NCBI RefSeq assembly: GCF_946479975.1
Contig: NZ_CAMLIX010000002.1
Location: 1 to 64,000 of the forward strand
Direction: 5' to 3'
Source: an uncultured Flavobacterium sp.
Lineage (GTDB): Bacteria > Bacteroidota > Bacteroidia > Flavobacteriales > Flavobacteriaceae
DNA: 64,000 nt
Shown: positions 22,999-33,252 of the stretch, in pieces
Layout of the letters: each line of letters starts with the position of its first letter
Position numbering within the stretch: the stretch's first letter is position 1
Made by a program: the position numbers and the translations under genes
Notes under the pieces: model-generated
Databases searched by the model: none
What the model was told of the DNA's origin: nothing
What the model saw: only the letters and a program-made list of their open reading frames with translations

Positions 22999-25410
22999 TT
23001 ATTCGGTAGAAAACTGGTTTTCGAGTAATTTTTCTTTAAAATCAGATCTAAAAGTATAAGCAAAAGTTACCATTAAAGCTCGTGTGTCAGATTTAGAAGT
23101 TCTATTGTTACTAAATAGTAAAGTATTGTTTTTGTAACCGCTTTCTAAAGTATTAAACATATCCGTTGCAACTAAACCTAAACGAGCATTGCTTTTACCT
23201 AATTTCTGCTGAAATCCTAAATCTACATTATAAATCGGAATCCTTTTTCCTTGTGCAGTTGCCAATGCTGAATTGTAATTTCCTATAATTTGAAGTTTCC
23301 CACCTTTCCAAGGTGTGAAATTATTTATCAATTTTCCGTACCAGCTAAAAGCATTGCTTACTGCGTCCTGCGCCTGTTCTAGGTTTTTGGCATCAATATG
23401 TTGTTGAAAAGCCGTTAAACTGATATTGGCATCATAAAAAGAAAAAGGTTTTATGCTGAAAATAGTTTCGAGTCCGTAAGTAATTGTATTTCCAATGTTT
23501 TGAGGCTGCAATAAAACAACGCCATTGTCTTGAAGAATAGCATATTGGCGAATAGTATTATTGGCATTTCTATAAAAAGCATTTCCAGAAAAAGAATATT
23601 TGTCGAATTCTTTATTGTAATTTAATTCTACAATATGAATAATTTCAGGCTTCAAATATGGATTTCCTCCATGCGGATTTAAAGCGTCAGTAATATCTAC
23701 AAACGGATTTAACTGGTCTAATTCAGGTCGGTTGATGCGTTTGCTGTAACCGAATTTTAAAGATTCATCTGAAGCCAAATTCAGTTGCAAAGAAGCTGAA
23801 GGAAAAAGTTTTAGATAATCATTGCTAAAGCGATCGCTATTGTTTTGGGTTGCCCCAGTATTAGAAACATTTTCTGCGCGCAATCCTAAATTGTATTTCC
23901 ACTTCGGATTTTCGATTTCACCGATGGAAGAATTCAACATTCCGTAAAAAGCACTGATTTGTTCATTAAAATCAAATGTGTTGCTCGCAATTGGATCAAC
24001 AATATAATTGCCATTTTCTAATGTTGCACTTTGAAACTCCGAATTAAAAAATCGGAAAGTTCCTTTATAACCAACTTCCAACATTGATTTTGCAGAAACG
24101 GGTACAGCATAATTTAAAGTAGCATTTGTTATATTTTCATGTTCATAATTATGTGTGCGCTGCAACAAAACAGCACCAATTTGCTGATCGTATTCATCAT
24201 AATTATAAGTATCAATATCCGTATTTTCGCGATCATAATTAAATGAAGAAGTTATACTCGCATTTAAAGATTTTCTACTGTCAGCAAATTTTCGGTCATA
24301 ATTAAAAGCAAATTCGGCTACTTTTGAACGTTCTAATTCTAAAGAATGTCTTCTGTTTTGCGAGAAAAAAGCACTTGTGTTGGTATTTACCTGCGTGTAC
24401 AATGTTTCATTGTTGTCCTGACTTTCCATGTTTCCAATTGCTTCAAATGAGAAACTGTTTCTTTCATTTGGAGTAAAATCAACGTTGAATTTCAAATTCT
24501 GTAAACCTTCAGTACGTTCGTCATTTCTATGCTGTTTGATAAAATGTTCGTCGTCAACAAAATAATTCGTTCGGTCCGATTTTATTTCTTTGGTTCTGCC
24601 GGCAAAACGATTGTCGTAACCCAAACCAATATTCCATTTGTCTGTTTTATTATTTAAAAGTACCGAACTGTTCATTCTGCCTTTGGCACCAAAACCAGCC
24701 CCGAGAACTACAGCGCCATTTAGACCGCTCTGATTAATTTTTTTAAGTTTGATGTTGATAATGCCGCTTTCTGTATTCGCATCGTATTTTGCAGTTGGAT
24801 TGGTGATCACTTCTACGCTTTCAATACTGCTCGCCGCAATCTGATCCATATTGGTAATAGTAGAGTTTTTTCCGTTAATCAAAATCATCGGCGATTTTCC
24901 TCTTAATGTTATTGCTCCTTCAGCATCAACTGCAATTGTTGGAATGCTTTTCAGCATATCAGTTGCTGTGCCGCCTGTTTGAGAAATATTTGAAACAGCA
25001 TTAAATACAAATCCGCCTTCTGTTTTTTCAATTTGCTTTTTATGAGAAGTCACAACAACGTCATTCAGTAAATTAGTGTCGTTTTGCAAAACAATATTCC
25101 CGAGAGAAATTGGCGTAGTTGAAACTTTGATTCGCTGTGTTATAGTTTTGAATCCAATTAACTTGAATTGCAACTGATAGTCGCCCGAATTGATATTTTC
25201 TAAAGCAAAATTTCCAGAAGCGTCTGTTACAGCAAAACTGGCGACTTTAGTTGAATCGGTTGTCTTTTTTAAAAGTACATCAACAAATTCGATAGGAAGT
25301 TTTCCGTCAGAAACATTTCCTTTAATTGAAGGATGTGTTTGAGCAAAAGTAAATTGGCTTATCAAAAAGAAGAGAGGTAGGGCGTATAATTTTTGCATCA
25401 TTTTTTTCAT
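22999..25410 (-). CDS. TonB-dependent outer-membrane receptor family protein
   Basis: The product has 803 residues. A signal peptide ending TFAQ is followed by a carboxypeptidase-like regulatory domain (IKGNVSDGKLPIEFVDVLL), a plug (MLKSIPTIAVDAEGAITLRG, SIESVEVITNPTAKYDANTE) and a large beta-barrel ending near KEKLLENQFSTE. This is the Bacteroidota outer-membrane beta-barrel type without a long TonB box. The ligand is unknown. A TATCTTTG box on the minus strand (25415-25422) lies just before the ATG and would give almost no leader. Confidence 0.85.
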   Translation of the reverse strand: MKKMMQKLYALPLFFLISQFTFAQTHPSIKGNVSDGKLPIEFVDVLLKKTTDSTKVASFAVTDASGNFALENINSGDYQLQFKLIGFKTITQRIKVSTTPISLGNIVLQNDTNLLNDVVVTSHKKQIEKTEGGFVFNAVSNISQTGGTATDMLKSIPTIAVDAEGAITLRGKSPMILINGKNSTITNMDQIAASSIESVEVITNPTAKYDANTESGIINIKLKKINQSGLNGAVVLGAGFGAKGRMNSSVLLNNKTDKWNIGLGYDNRFAGRTKEIKSDRTNYFVDDEHFIKQHRNDERTEGLQNLKFNVDFTPNERNSFSFEAIGNMESQDNNETLYTQVNTNTSAFFSQNRRHSLELERSKVAEFAFNYDRKFADSRKSLNASITSSFNYDRENTDIDTYNYDEYDQQIGAVLLQRTHNYEHENITNATLNYAVPVSAKSMLEVGYKGTFRFFNSEFQSATLENGNYIVDPIASNTFDFNEQISAFYGMLNSSIGEIENPKWKYNLGLRAENVSNTGATQNNSDRFSNDYLKLFPSASLQLNLASDESLKFGYSKRINRPELDQLNPFVDITDALNPHGGNPYLKPEIIHIVELNYNKEFDKYSFSGNAFYRNANNTIRQYAILQDNGVVLLQPQNIGNTITYGLETIFSIKPFSFYDANISLTAFQQHIDAKNLEQAQDAVSNAFSWYGKLINNFTPWKGGKLQIIGNYNSALATAQGKRIPIYNVDLGFQQKLGKSNARLGLVATDMFNTLESGYKNNTLLFSNNRTSKSDTRALMVTFAYTFRSDFKEKLLENQFSTE

Positions 25411-25486
25411 GAGACAAAGATATTTTGTCCAATAAAAAATGAAGAAGGATGTGTCTTAAGATACTATTAAATTAAGCTTAGGGTAA

Positions 25487-26200
25487 TTAAAATAAATTGG
25501 TGTAAATGATTTTAAAGCCAAATAAAATACAAATCGTAGAAGAAATTACAATGAGTATGTATTGAAGTTTTTTAGAATTAAGAATACTTTTAGTAAAAGG
25601 AATGCTGAAAAGACCAGCGGCGAGGAACATTCCTAAAATAGACCCAATGCCAAAAATCAATATATATAATAATCCTTCCAAAGGTGTTTTCATTTGAGAA
25701 ATGACCAATATTACTAAAGACCCGCTTCCAGCTAAACCATGAACTAATCCTACCCAAAAGGCTGCTCTGTAATTTGCAGAACCAGAATGATCGTGTGGAA
25801 AAGCCTCTATAGGATGAGAGTGAAAATAGGTATGAGCATGCATATGAGTATGTGTAACGCCATTGCTATGCGTATGTTCGTGGCTGTGATAATAAGTGTG
25901 CGAATGTCTTTTCTTGTAAAATAGTTTGGTTAACCGATATGCTCCAAGAACAATAAGCATAATGCCTACAACGGCTTCGAGATAATTGAAAATGTTTTCG
26001 CTTATCGAAATTTTAAATCCAATCATCAAGACACCCACAATAAAAATGGTCGAAGTATGTCCAACGCCCCAAAACATTCCATCTTTTAAGGCATCTTTGA
26101 TTTTGCTTCTGTTAGTGACTAGATTATTTACGGCTAGTAAATGATCGGCTTCAAAAGCATGTTCAAGTCCTGCATAAATAGTAATTAAAAATCCAATCAT
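25487..26200 (-). CDS. Nickel/cobalt permease of the NicO/UreH type
   Basis: The product has 237 residues with about six membrane segments. HAFEADHLLAV near residue 13 is the H-x4-DH metal signature of nickel-cobalt transporters, and a His-rich loop (about residues 95-135, many His-Thr and His-Ser pairs) follows the third helix, typical of nickel carriers. It starts 3 nt after hypD in the hydrogenase operon, so nickel supply for the [NiFe] site is the obvious role. Confidence 0.82.
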   Translation of the reverse strand: MIGFLITIYAGLEHAFEADHLLAVNNLVTNRSKIKDALKDGMFWGVGHTSTIFIVGVLMIGFKISISENIFNYLEAVVGIMLIVLGAYRLTKLFYKKRHSHTYYHSHEHTHSNGVTHTHMHAHTYFHSHPIEAFPHDHSGSANYRAAFWVGLVHGLAGSGSLVILVISQMKTPLEGLLYILIFGIGSILGMFLAAGLFSIPFTKSILNSKKLQYILIVISSTICILFGFKIIYTNLF

Positions 26201-26203
26201 GAT

Positions 26204-27280
26204 TTACAAATAATTAAAGTAAGCTGCACAAGCTCCTTCAGAAGAAACCATAGGCGCACCTAACGGATTGGATGGTTTGCATTTTTTTCCAAATTCAGGA
26301 CATTCATTTGGTCTTTTATGTCCCGTTAAAATTTGACCAGCAATGCAATATTGATCTGTTTTTTTATTGACAGCAGTTATTGAAAATTTTTTGTCGGCGT
26401 CATACATTTTATATTTCTCTCTCATAACGAGTCCGCTGTCTTTAATTGCACCAATGCCTCGCCATTCTTGCGTTCCAATTGTAAAGACTGAATCGACAAC
26501 CTCTTTTGCTCGTATGTTGCCTTCTTCTTTGACCAATCTTGTATATTGATTTTCTACCTTATATTCTCCTTTTTCCAATTGCAGTACCGTGTGATAAATA
26601 GCCTGAACCATATCTGCAGGTTCAAATCCTGAAACCACAATTGGGATTTTGTATTTTTCGGCAATTGGATAATATTCTTCTAAACCAACAATTGTGCATA
26701 CATGACCAGCTCCTAAAAAGGCATTAATGGTACAAAATTCATCAGATAAAATGGCTTCCATTGCTGGCGGTACCAATACATGAGAAACCAATAAGCTAAA
26801 ATTTTTAAGACCTAATTTTTCAGCATAAATAACAGCCAATGCGTTGCTTGGTGCAGTAGTTTCAAAACCTACAGCAAAAAAAACGACTTCCTTATCAGGA
26901 TTTTTTGAAGCAATATTTACGGCTTCCAAAGGAGAATATAAAATACGAAGATCGCCTCCCTCAGCTTTGGCTTCCAGCAAACTTTTTGATGATCCTGGAA
27001 CACGAATCATATCGCCAAAAGAACATAATATGACTCCTTTTTTCATTAACTCAATTGCTTTGTCGATTAATGAAATTGGAGTTACACAAACCGGACAGCC
27101 TGGTCCGTGAATCATTCTGATGTTTTTTGGCAGTAAATCTAACAGTCCATTTTTGACCAGCGAATGTGTTTGTCCGCCACAAATTTCCATGATATTCCAA
27201 GGTTTGGTAGTAACTTTATGAATTTCCTTTATATAATGGTTTACCAATTCAGGATTTCGATATTCAGACATGTATTTCAT
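26204..27280 (-). CDS. hypD: Hydrogenase maturation protein HypD
   Basis: The product has 358 residues from the ATG at 27280 (MKYMSEYRNPEL; a start three codons earlier would overlap the FKBP gene). It shows MEICGGQTHSL, IHGPGCPVCVTP, GFETTAPSNA and a C-terminal cluster KRPNECPEFGKKC that ligates the [4Fe-4S] cluster. HypD is the scaffold with HypC on which the Fe(CN)2CO group is built. It follows the FKBP gene with one nt between. Confidence 0.95.
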   Translation of the reverse strand: MKYMSEYRNPELVNHYIKEIHKVTTKPWNIMEICGGQTHSLVKNGLLDLLPKNIRMIHGPGCPVCVTPISLIDKAIELMKKGVILCSFGDMIRVPGSSKSLLEAKAEGGDLRILYSPLEAVNIASKNPDKEVVFFAVGFETTAPSNALAVIYAEKLGLKNFSLLVSHVLVPPAMEAILSDEFCTINAFLGAGHVCTIVGLEEYYPIAEKYKIPIVVSGFEPADMVQAIYHTVLQLEKGEYKVENQYTRLVKEEGNIRAKEVVDSVFTIGTQEWRGIGAIKDSGLVMREKYKMYDADKKFSITAVNKKTDQYCIAGQILTGHKRPNECPEFGKKCKPSNPLGAPMVSSEGACAAYFNYL

Positions 27281-27281
27281 T

Positions 27282-27908
27282 TTAAACAATATTTAAAAGT
27301 TCAATAATAAATATCAAAGTCGAGTTAGGCTGAATCATTGGTGGCGCGCCAATATGAGCATATGCCAAATCATGCGGCACATAAATTTTCCAGCGGGAAC
27401 CTTCAGGCATTAATTGCAGTGCTTCCTGCCAGCCGGTTAAAGTTTGCAAAACACGCATTTTTTGCGCTCCCGTTTCTTTAGTCGAATCAAAAACATTTTT
27501 ATTTAGTAAATAACCTTCATAAACAACATTTACGGTGTCTGTAATTTTTGGTATTTTTCCTTTTCCCTGTTCTAAAATTTCATATTGTAAACCACTTGGC
27601 AAGGTGACAATACCTTCTTTTTTTGCATTTTTTTCTAAAAAGACTCTTCCAATCTCCGCATTTTTTACTTTTAGTTCTTCTTGTAAAAGCGCAACGTAAT
27701 TATTGAAAATTTCAATAGAACGTTTGGGAGAAATTTTTTCTGAAGATTTTTCAAAAACAGATTTCATTCCGTCTGTAAAATCGTCATACATTATTTCATC
27801 AAAACCAATGTCTTTCAGGCTCAAAGCCATTACAACACCTGCAGAATATGATATTTTGTCTTTTTCTTCTGTTTTTCCAATATGTCCTAATAATTCAAGA
27901 ATATCCAT
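27282..27908 (-). CDS. FKBP-type peptidyl-prolyl isomerase inside the hydrogenase operon
   Basis: The product has 208 residues. The N-terminal about 100 residues are the helical dimerisation part of the FklB/Mip group (KISYSAGVVMALSLKDIGFD). The C-terminal FKBP domain shows LPSGLQYEILEQGKG, VNVVYEGYL, LTGWQEALQLMPEGSRWKIY and a terminal IFIIELLNIV. There is no signal peptide, so it is cytoplasmic. It lies between hypF (4 nt) and hypD (1 nt). E. coli SlyD, also an FKBP, helps nickel insertion, but this protein has no metal-binding tail. It may fold hydrogenase subunits or Hyp proteins. Confidence 0.88.
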   Translation of the reverse strand: MDILELLGHIGKTEEKDKISYSAGVVMALSLKDIGFDEIMYDDFTDGMKSVFEKSSEKISPKRSIEIFNNYVALLQEELKVKNAEIGRVFLEKNAKKEGIVTLPSGLQYEILEQGKGKIPKITDTVNVVYEGYLLNKNVFDSTKETGAQKMRVLQTLTGWQEALQLMPEGSRWKIYVPHDLAYAHIGAPPMIQPNSTLIFIIELLNIV

Positions 27909-27911
27909 GTT

Positions 27912-30185
27912 TTATTTTTTTAAGTGTAAATAATGATTGAGCTGGCCGAATGATATATTTTCATCATTTGGAGAAAGCATTTCGTGAAAATGTAATTTAT
28001 ATTTTGTTTTTAAATGATCGATTATCAAATCGACAAGGAAAGCATTTTGAAACACGCCTCCGCTAAAAGCTATATGTTTAGAACCTGTAATTGAAGCCAT
28101 TTTTTCGATGCATTTAACCAAAGTGAAATGAAAATTTAAAGAAACAATTTCCAGATTTGTATTGTCTTTTGCTGCTTTGGCCAGATTTAATAAAAGTTTT
28201 TTTGTTGGAATCGAGTTTGTTATTTTCTCTTCCTGCAAATAATCTGTCAATTTTATATTGGATTTATTAAAAGCATCTTGCGCTAGATTTTCCAGATACA
28301 TTCCTGCTTCGCCTTCAAATAAAACAGCTGTTTTAAAACCTAGTAGAAAGGCAGTGGCATCAAATAATCGCCCCATAGAAGATGTTTTTATTGGGCTGTT
28401 TTTAATATGCTGCGAATACACTTTGATTTCATTTTTATTGAAAAAATGCTGTAAAAAAGGATCGTTGTTGCTGATAGAAAAGGCTGCAATTTTTGGATTT
28501 TTTGACATTTGATCGCCTAAAATCCACGGAAAATAGTCTAAATGTCCAATTCGGTTTATTTGTCTTTGATTGTATTCATAAAATTCTCCTCCAAATATTT
28601 CGGTATCGCTTCCAAAACCAACGCCATCCCAAATAACGCCTAATGTTTTGGGTTTTTTCCATAAATTCTTCTCACTCAAAATTGCTGCAAAATGAGCTTC
28701 GTGATGCTGAATTTGAAACTTTTTAACCGTATTATTTTGAGCTGTAAAATCACTGATTTTATTGATCGCTTGATAGTTCGGATGTTTGTCGGAAATAATA
28801 GTTGTTGGCTTAAAATCAAAAAAGTTGAGGTAGTTATTGATCTTTTTATCAAATCGGTTATAAGTGTCATAATTTGCCAAATCGCCAATGTATTCGCTCG
28901 TATAAATATGTTCGTTTGGAGTAATTGTGATTGTACTTTTTAGATCTGCACCCAAGCAAATCAGCTTTTCTTTTGTAGTTGCAGGAAATTTTAAATCAAC
29001 ATTAGGAGCAAAACCTCTTGCACGGCGCAGTATAATTTTTTGTTTGTGCTTTCTAGTAAATTTAATTACAGAATCGTCCTGTGAATGCTGAATTTCTAAA
29101 TCATGATGCAAATAAAAATCGGCAATAGAATTTAATGATTTGAGAGCTTCATTTTGATCTGCGCAGATTGTTGCCCCATTAAAGTTGCCACTCGTAGCGA
29201 TAAGTGGTTTTTCAAACAAATTTGCAATTAAATGCAAAATACCAGAATTAGGCAGCATGGCACCAATCGTATTTACATTTGGACTTATTTGTTCTGCAGC
29301 TAAATTGCCTTGTTTTTTTAAAGGCAAAATCACAATTGGAGACTGAGTAGAAGTAATTATTTTTTTTTCTGATTTATGACAGATTAAATAATTTTCAATT
29401 TGTTGAATGTCTTTAAATAAAACGGCGAAAGGTTTCGTGGGGCGTTTTTTTCTGTTTCGCAATTCCTGAACTGCTTTAGAATTTGTTGCATCACACAAAA
29501 GCAAATAACCGCTGGTATTTTTTACAGCGACTATTTTACCTTGCTTAAGTTTTTCTGAAACCGCCTCAAATATTTCTTTGTTTTTTATAGAAATAACTGC
29601 TCCTGCATTATCTGTAAATGAAACTTTTACGCCACATTCAGGGCAAGAATTTGTTTGTGAATGAAAACGAATGTCTTTTGGATTATTATATTCTTCAAGA
29701 CAACTTTCACACATTTTAAATTCTTTTAAACTTGTGTTTTCCCTTTCAAAAGGAAATTTTTCAGCTATAGCATATCGCGGTCCGCATGAAGTACAGCTGA
29801 TAAAAGGATAGTGATAACGGATATTTTTAGGGTCTAAAACCTCTTTCTGGCAATTTTCACATATTGCAAAATCTGGAGTCAGCAGGGCATTTATAGAAAT
29901 GTTTTTCTCTGTTGGTTTTATAATAAAATCATCAAACTTCTTATGAACTAAAATTTCTACAATAGCCGTATTTTTTATTTTGGCATTTTTTGGATGTTTC
30001 TTTTTAAGCTCTTTATAAAACTCAAATATATTGGCTGTTTTTTCCTGCACAACTATAAGTACTCCAGCTTCATTGTTGGAAACATAACCTTTCAAGTTAT
30101 AGCTAATAGCCAAATTGTAGACAAAAGGTCGAAAACCCACACCTTGCACACTGCCAGAAATTGTTATTTGAAATGTAGGATTCAA
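27912..30185 (-). CDS. hypF: Carbamoyltransferase HypF
   Basis: The product has 757 residues, full length. The N-terminal acylphosphatase domain (SGSVQGVGFRPFVYNLA), two zinc-finger pairs (CENCQKEVLDP, CTSCGPRYA, CESCLEEY, CPECGVKV), a YrdC domain (KNTSGYLLLCDATN, RKKRPTKPFAVLF) and a Kae1-like domain (QHHEAHFAAIL, VIWDGVGFGSDTEIFGGEF, AFSGGVFQNAFL) follow in the usual order. HypF makes the cyanide ligand precursor from carbamoyl phosphate for HypE. Confidence 0.95.
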   Translation of the reverse strand: MNPTFQITISGSVQGVGFRPFVYNLAISYNLKGYVSNNEAGVLIVVQEKTANIFEFYKELKKKHPKNAKIKNTAIVEILVHKKFDDFIIKPTEKNISINALLTPDFAICENCQKEVLDPKNIRYHYPFISCTSCGPRYAIAEKFPFERENTSLKEFKMCESCLEEYNNPKDIRFHSQTNSCPECGVKVSFTDNAGAVISIKNKEIFEAVSEKLKQGKIVAVKNTSGYLLLCDATNSKAVQELRNRKKRPTKPFAVLFKDIQQIENYLICHKSEKKIITSTQSPIVILPLKKQGNLAAEQISPNVNTIGAMLPNSGILHLIANLFEKPLIATSGNFNGATICADQNEALKSLNSIADFYLHHDLEIQHSQDDSVIKFTRKHKQKIILRRARGFAPNVDLKFPATTKEKLICLGADLKSTITITPNEHIYTSEYIGDLANYDTYNRFDKKINNYLNFFDFKPTTIISDKHPNYQAINKISDFTAQNNTVKKFQIQHHEAHFAAILSEKNLWKKPKTLGVIWDGVGFGSDTEIFGGEFYEYNQRQINRIGHLDYFPWILGDQMSKNPKIAAFSISNNDPFLQHFFNKNEIKVYSQHIKNSPIKTSSMGRLFDATAFLLGFKTAVLFEGEAGMYLENLAQDAFNKSNIKLTDYLQEEKITNSIPTKKLLLNLAKAAKDNTNLEIVSLNFHFTLVKCIEKMASITGSKHIAFSGGVFQNAFLVDLIIDHLKTKYKLHFHEMLSPNDENISFGQLNHYLHLKK

Positions 30186-30193
30186 TGTGTAAG

Positions 30194-30703
30194 TTAGGTA
30201 TTCTTAAAATTGTCAATCTGTCTAATAATCTGTTCGGTAACATTTTGTATAGCCTCATCTACTTTTGGCGAAAGTTTTATAGACATGGGTTCCATTTTTA
30301 AGATTGTAATGGTGTATAGATGAATTTCAGGCATGACATTTAGCATCGATAAAATATCTACCATATCTTTAAGTCCAAAATTATGTCCGCTTAATGAAGT
30401 GGGAAAGTCTTGAGAGAAACGGGGTTTTAAAAGCGTAATTGTTCCTTCTTCTTTACCATCCATCGTTGCATCTACAATAATTACCTTTTTATGGTTTTCG
30501 ATATAAGGTATGAGTGAAAAACCGCCAGTTCCGCCATCAATAAATGATATGTTTTCAGGAAATTGCGTTTTATCTATTCTGTTAATGAAATGTACGCCAA
30601 CACCTTCGTCTCCCATTAAATAGTTGCCAATTCCAAGAACTAGAATTTCATTTCCATCGGTATGAAACTCATCTATTTTTTTTGCAATAATTTCTTCCTG
30701 CAT
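30194..30703 (-). CDS. hyaD: Hydrogenase maturation protease
   Basis: The product has 169 residues. EILVLGIGNYLMGDEGVGVHFI, FIDGGTGGFSL, VIIVDATMD and SGHNFGLKDMVDIL carry the nickel-binding Glu, Asp and His of the HyaD/HybD/HoxM peptidases that remove the large-subunit C-terminus after nickel insertion. It sits 32 nt after the cytochrome gene and 8 nt before hypF. Confidence 0.93.
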   Translation of the reverse strand: MQEEIIAKKIDEFHTDGNEILVLGIGNYLMGDEGVGVHFINRIDKTQFPENISFIDGGTGGFSLIPYIENHKKVIIVDATMDGKEEGTITLLKPRFSQDFPTSLSGHNFGLKDMVDILSMLNVMPEIHLYTITILKMEPMSIKLSPKVDEAIQNVTEQIIRQIDNFKNT

Positions 30704-30735
30704 ATTATTTTATTTTCAAAATCTAGTAACCAATT

Positions 30736-31491
30736 CTACTGTTGACTTTGTTTAATGATTTCATCATTTTGTTTTAAATCTTCATCATTTTTTATTCTTT
30801 CTCTTCGAACAAATTTATAGCCGCTTACCATTGCCGATGTTTCGCCTAATCCCTCCAGCCAATCATGAAAGAAAACCAAATAAATATGAACGATTGCAAA
30901 CAATATAAATGTCCAAGTAGTAAAATGATGAATTGTCCTCACATTCAAATCGCCTCCAAGTAAATTGGTGACCCAGCCAAACATTTTAGGAAAAAACCAA
31001 GTTGAGGTAGGAGCATACATAGCAAAGCCTGTTGCCATCATAACAAGCGCCATAAAAAACATTACTAAATAAGAAGTTGCTGCTACACTATTATGACCAA
31101 CTGCACCGGTTGGAGAACCATCAGTATGTCCATTCTGCAAAAAAATATCATATTTAATAACGTGCCACATTCGCTTAAAACCATCTTTTTTAAATGGAAA
31201 AAACACACGCCAGTTTGCATATTTATTTCCCTTAAAAGCAAAATATACTCTTAAAATCATTACAGCTGTCAATAGATAAGCACACCCAAAATGTATTTCT
31301 CGAATATATCCAAACCAAAACTGATTTGTTGCTTCTTTAGTTGAAATAATGCCGGGCGGATTACCAATAATAAAACCCGTTGCTACCAGTCCTGTAATTG
31401 CCCATGCATTTACCCAATGAAAAATACGTATGGGCAGCTGCCATATGTAAGCTCTTTTATAATCGTTAGTTTTTGATGGCATGTGGTACAA
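30736..31491 (-). CDS. hyaC: Ni/Fe-hydrogenase b-type cytochrome subunit
   Basis: The product has 251 residues with four membrane helices. WQLPIRIFHWVNAWAITG, REIHFGCAYLLTAVM and IHHFTTWTFILFAIVHIYL hold the His residues that bind two b haems. It anchors the hydrogenase heterodimer and passes electrons to menaquinone. The start could also be three codons later (MPSK). It follows the large subunit by 7 nt. An unusually charged tail (NDEDLKQNDEIIKQ) ends the protein. Confidence 0.92.
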   Translation of the reverse strand: MYHMPSKTNDYKRAYIWQLPIRIFHWVNAWAITGLVATGFIIGNPPGIISTKEATNQFWFGYIREIHFGCAYLLTAVMILRVYFAFKGNKYANWRVFFPFKKDGFKRMWHVIKYDIFLQNGHTDGSPTGAVGHNSVAATSYLVMFFMALVMMATGFAMYAPTSTWFFPKMFGWVTNLLGGDLNVRTIHHFTTWTFILFAIVHIYLVFFHDWLEGLGETSAMVSGYKFVRRERIKNDEDLKQNDEIIKQSQQ

Positions 31492-31498
31492 TTTTAAA

Positions 31499-33235
31499 TT
31501 AAGCGGTACAAATTGATATATCGTTTACTTCTTTAATAATGCTGCCATTTTCGTCATATAAATGCACAGCACAAGCAATGCAAGGATCAAATGAATGTAT
31601 CGTTCTAATGATTTCTAATGGCAGTTCAGGATCTGCAACAGGAGTATTCAGCAAACTGCTTTCATAGGGTGAGCGCTGTCCTTTTGGGTCTCTTGGCGAA
31701 GCATTCCATGTGGAAGGAACTACCTGCTGATAGTTGGCAACTTTAGCATCTTTTATTACGATCCAATGACTTAAAGCTCCTCTTGGTGCTTCTACAAGTC
31801 CAACACCCTGCGATTCCTTTGGCCAAGTTGAGGTTTCCCATTTTTCCATGTTCGCCATTTTGGTATCACCATTTTTGATGTTTTCAATTAATTTATCAAA
31901 GAATTCTAAATTCCAGCCCGCTACTAATTTTGACTCTAAAGCTCTGGCTGCGGTTCTTCCTAAAGTTGAAAACAAAGCCTCAGCAGGAATTTGCAGTTTT
32001 GATAAAGCCGAATCGATAATGTCTTTGAATTCTTCTCTTCCAGATGCATATCCTACCAGCATTCTAGCCAGCGGACCAGCTTCCATAGCGTGGCCTTTCC
32101 ATCTTGGTGTTTTAATGAAACTGTATTTTTCATCAACGTTTAAATGGGTGTAAGGCGGTTTTGGACCCGTATAATTTATTTTTGTTTCTCCTGCCCACGG
32201 CTGTCTTCCGGTATTGCCGTCTCCTGCATAATCGTACCAAGAATTGTTTACATATTCTTCTACGGTTTTTAAATCGCGCAAATCCAGATCGTGAACTTTC
32301 GTAAGGTCTTTATTTAATATAACCCCCGACGGGAATTTGAAAGTATTGTTATTCGTATTATTATATCCTTGCGTAGGGAAATCTCCAAATGTCATAAAAT
32401 TATGAAAACCACCTATAGCGCCCCAATCTTTATAATAACTGGCAATAGTAAGTACATCTGGAAGATAAACTTGTTCTACAAATTGTTTTCCTTCTTCTAG
32501 TAATTGACGCACAAATGCTAATCTTTCAGCATTTAAACCGCTTGCGTCATCAAGATTGATAGAGCAGGCCATACCGCCTACAAGAAAATTAGGATGCGGA
32601 TTTTTACCTCCAAAAATTGCATGCACCTTAACAATTTCTTTTTGCCATTCTAAAGCTTCAAGATAATGTGCCGTAGCCATTAAGTTGGCTTCTGGAGGAA
32701 GTTTCATTTGAGGATGACCCCAATATCCATTTGCAAAAATCCCTAACTGACCACTAGCAACAAATTTTTTTAATCTCTTTTGCAAATCAGAAAAATAACC
32801 TGGTGAGCTTTTTGGCCAATTCGATATAGACTGTGCTAATTGCGATGTTTTTACAGGATCAGCATTTAGTCCGCTCAGGACATCAACCCAGTCAAAAGCA
32901 TGCAAATGATAAAAATGCACCACGTGATCATGGAGGTATAAAGCGCCTAACATTATATTTCTAACAATTTCGGCATTAGGAGGAACCACTATCCCGAGTG
33001 CATCTTCAACAGATCGCACAGATGCTGTAGCGTGTGTTGAAGTACAAACTCCACAGGTTCTTTGTACAAATGCCCACACATCTTTGGGGTTTCTGTCTTT
33101 TACAATATTCTCCAAACCTCGAACCATTGTAGAAGATAAAAAAGCTTCTTTTATAGTCCCATCTGAAATTTCAACTTCTGCTCTTAAATGCCCTTCAATT
33201 CTGGTAATAGGATCTACTACTATTCTCTCTGCCAT
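31499..33235 (-). CDS. hyaB: [NiFe]-hydrogenase large subunit
   Basis: The product has 578 residues. The N-terminal VDPITRIEGHLRAEVE, the L1 motif RTCGVCTSTHATASVRSVED and the C-terminal DPCIACAVH supply the four cysteines of the Ni-Fe site. A 20-residue tail after the last His (LYDENGSIIKEVNDISICTA) is the extension expected to be cut by the protease encoded two genes downstream. Length and the overall pattern fit group 1 membrane-bound uptake hydrogenases. Confidence 0.96.
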   Translation of the reverse strand: MAERIVVDPITRIEGHLRAEVEISDGTIKEAFLSSTMVRGLENIVKDRNPKDVWAFVQRTCGVCTSTHATASVRSVEDALGIVVPPNAEIVRNIMLGALYLHDHVVHFYHLHAFDWVDVLSGLNADPVKTSQLAQSISNWPKSSPGYFSDLQKRLKKFVASGQLGIFANGYWGHPQMKLPPEANLMATAHYLEALEWQKEIVKVHAIFGGKNPHPNFLVGGMACSINLDDASGLNAERLAFVRQLLEEGKQFVEQVYLPDVLTIASYYKDWGAIGGFHNFMTFGDFPTQGYNNTNNNTFKFPSGVILNKDLTKVHDLDLRDLKTVEEYVNNSWYDYAGDGNTGRQPWAGETKINYTGPKPPYTHLNVDEKYSFIKTPRWKGHAMEAGPLARMLVGYASGREEFKDIIDSALSKLQIPAEALFSTLGRTAARALESKLVAGWNLEFFDKLIENIKNGDTKMANMEKWETSTWPKESQGVGLVEAPRGALSHWIVIKDAKVANYQQVVPSTWNASPRDPKGQRSPYESSLLNTPVADPELPLEIIRTIHSFDPCIACAVHLYDENGSIIKEVNDISICTA

Positions 33236-33252
33236 GTTTTATTTTTATTAGA

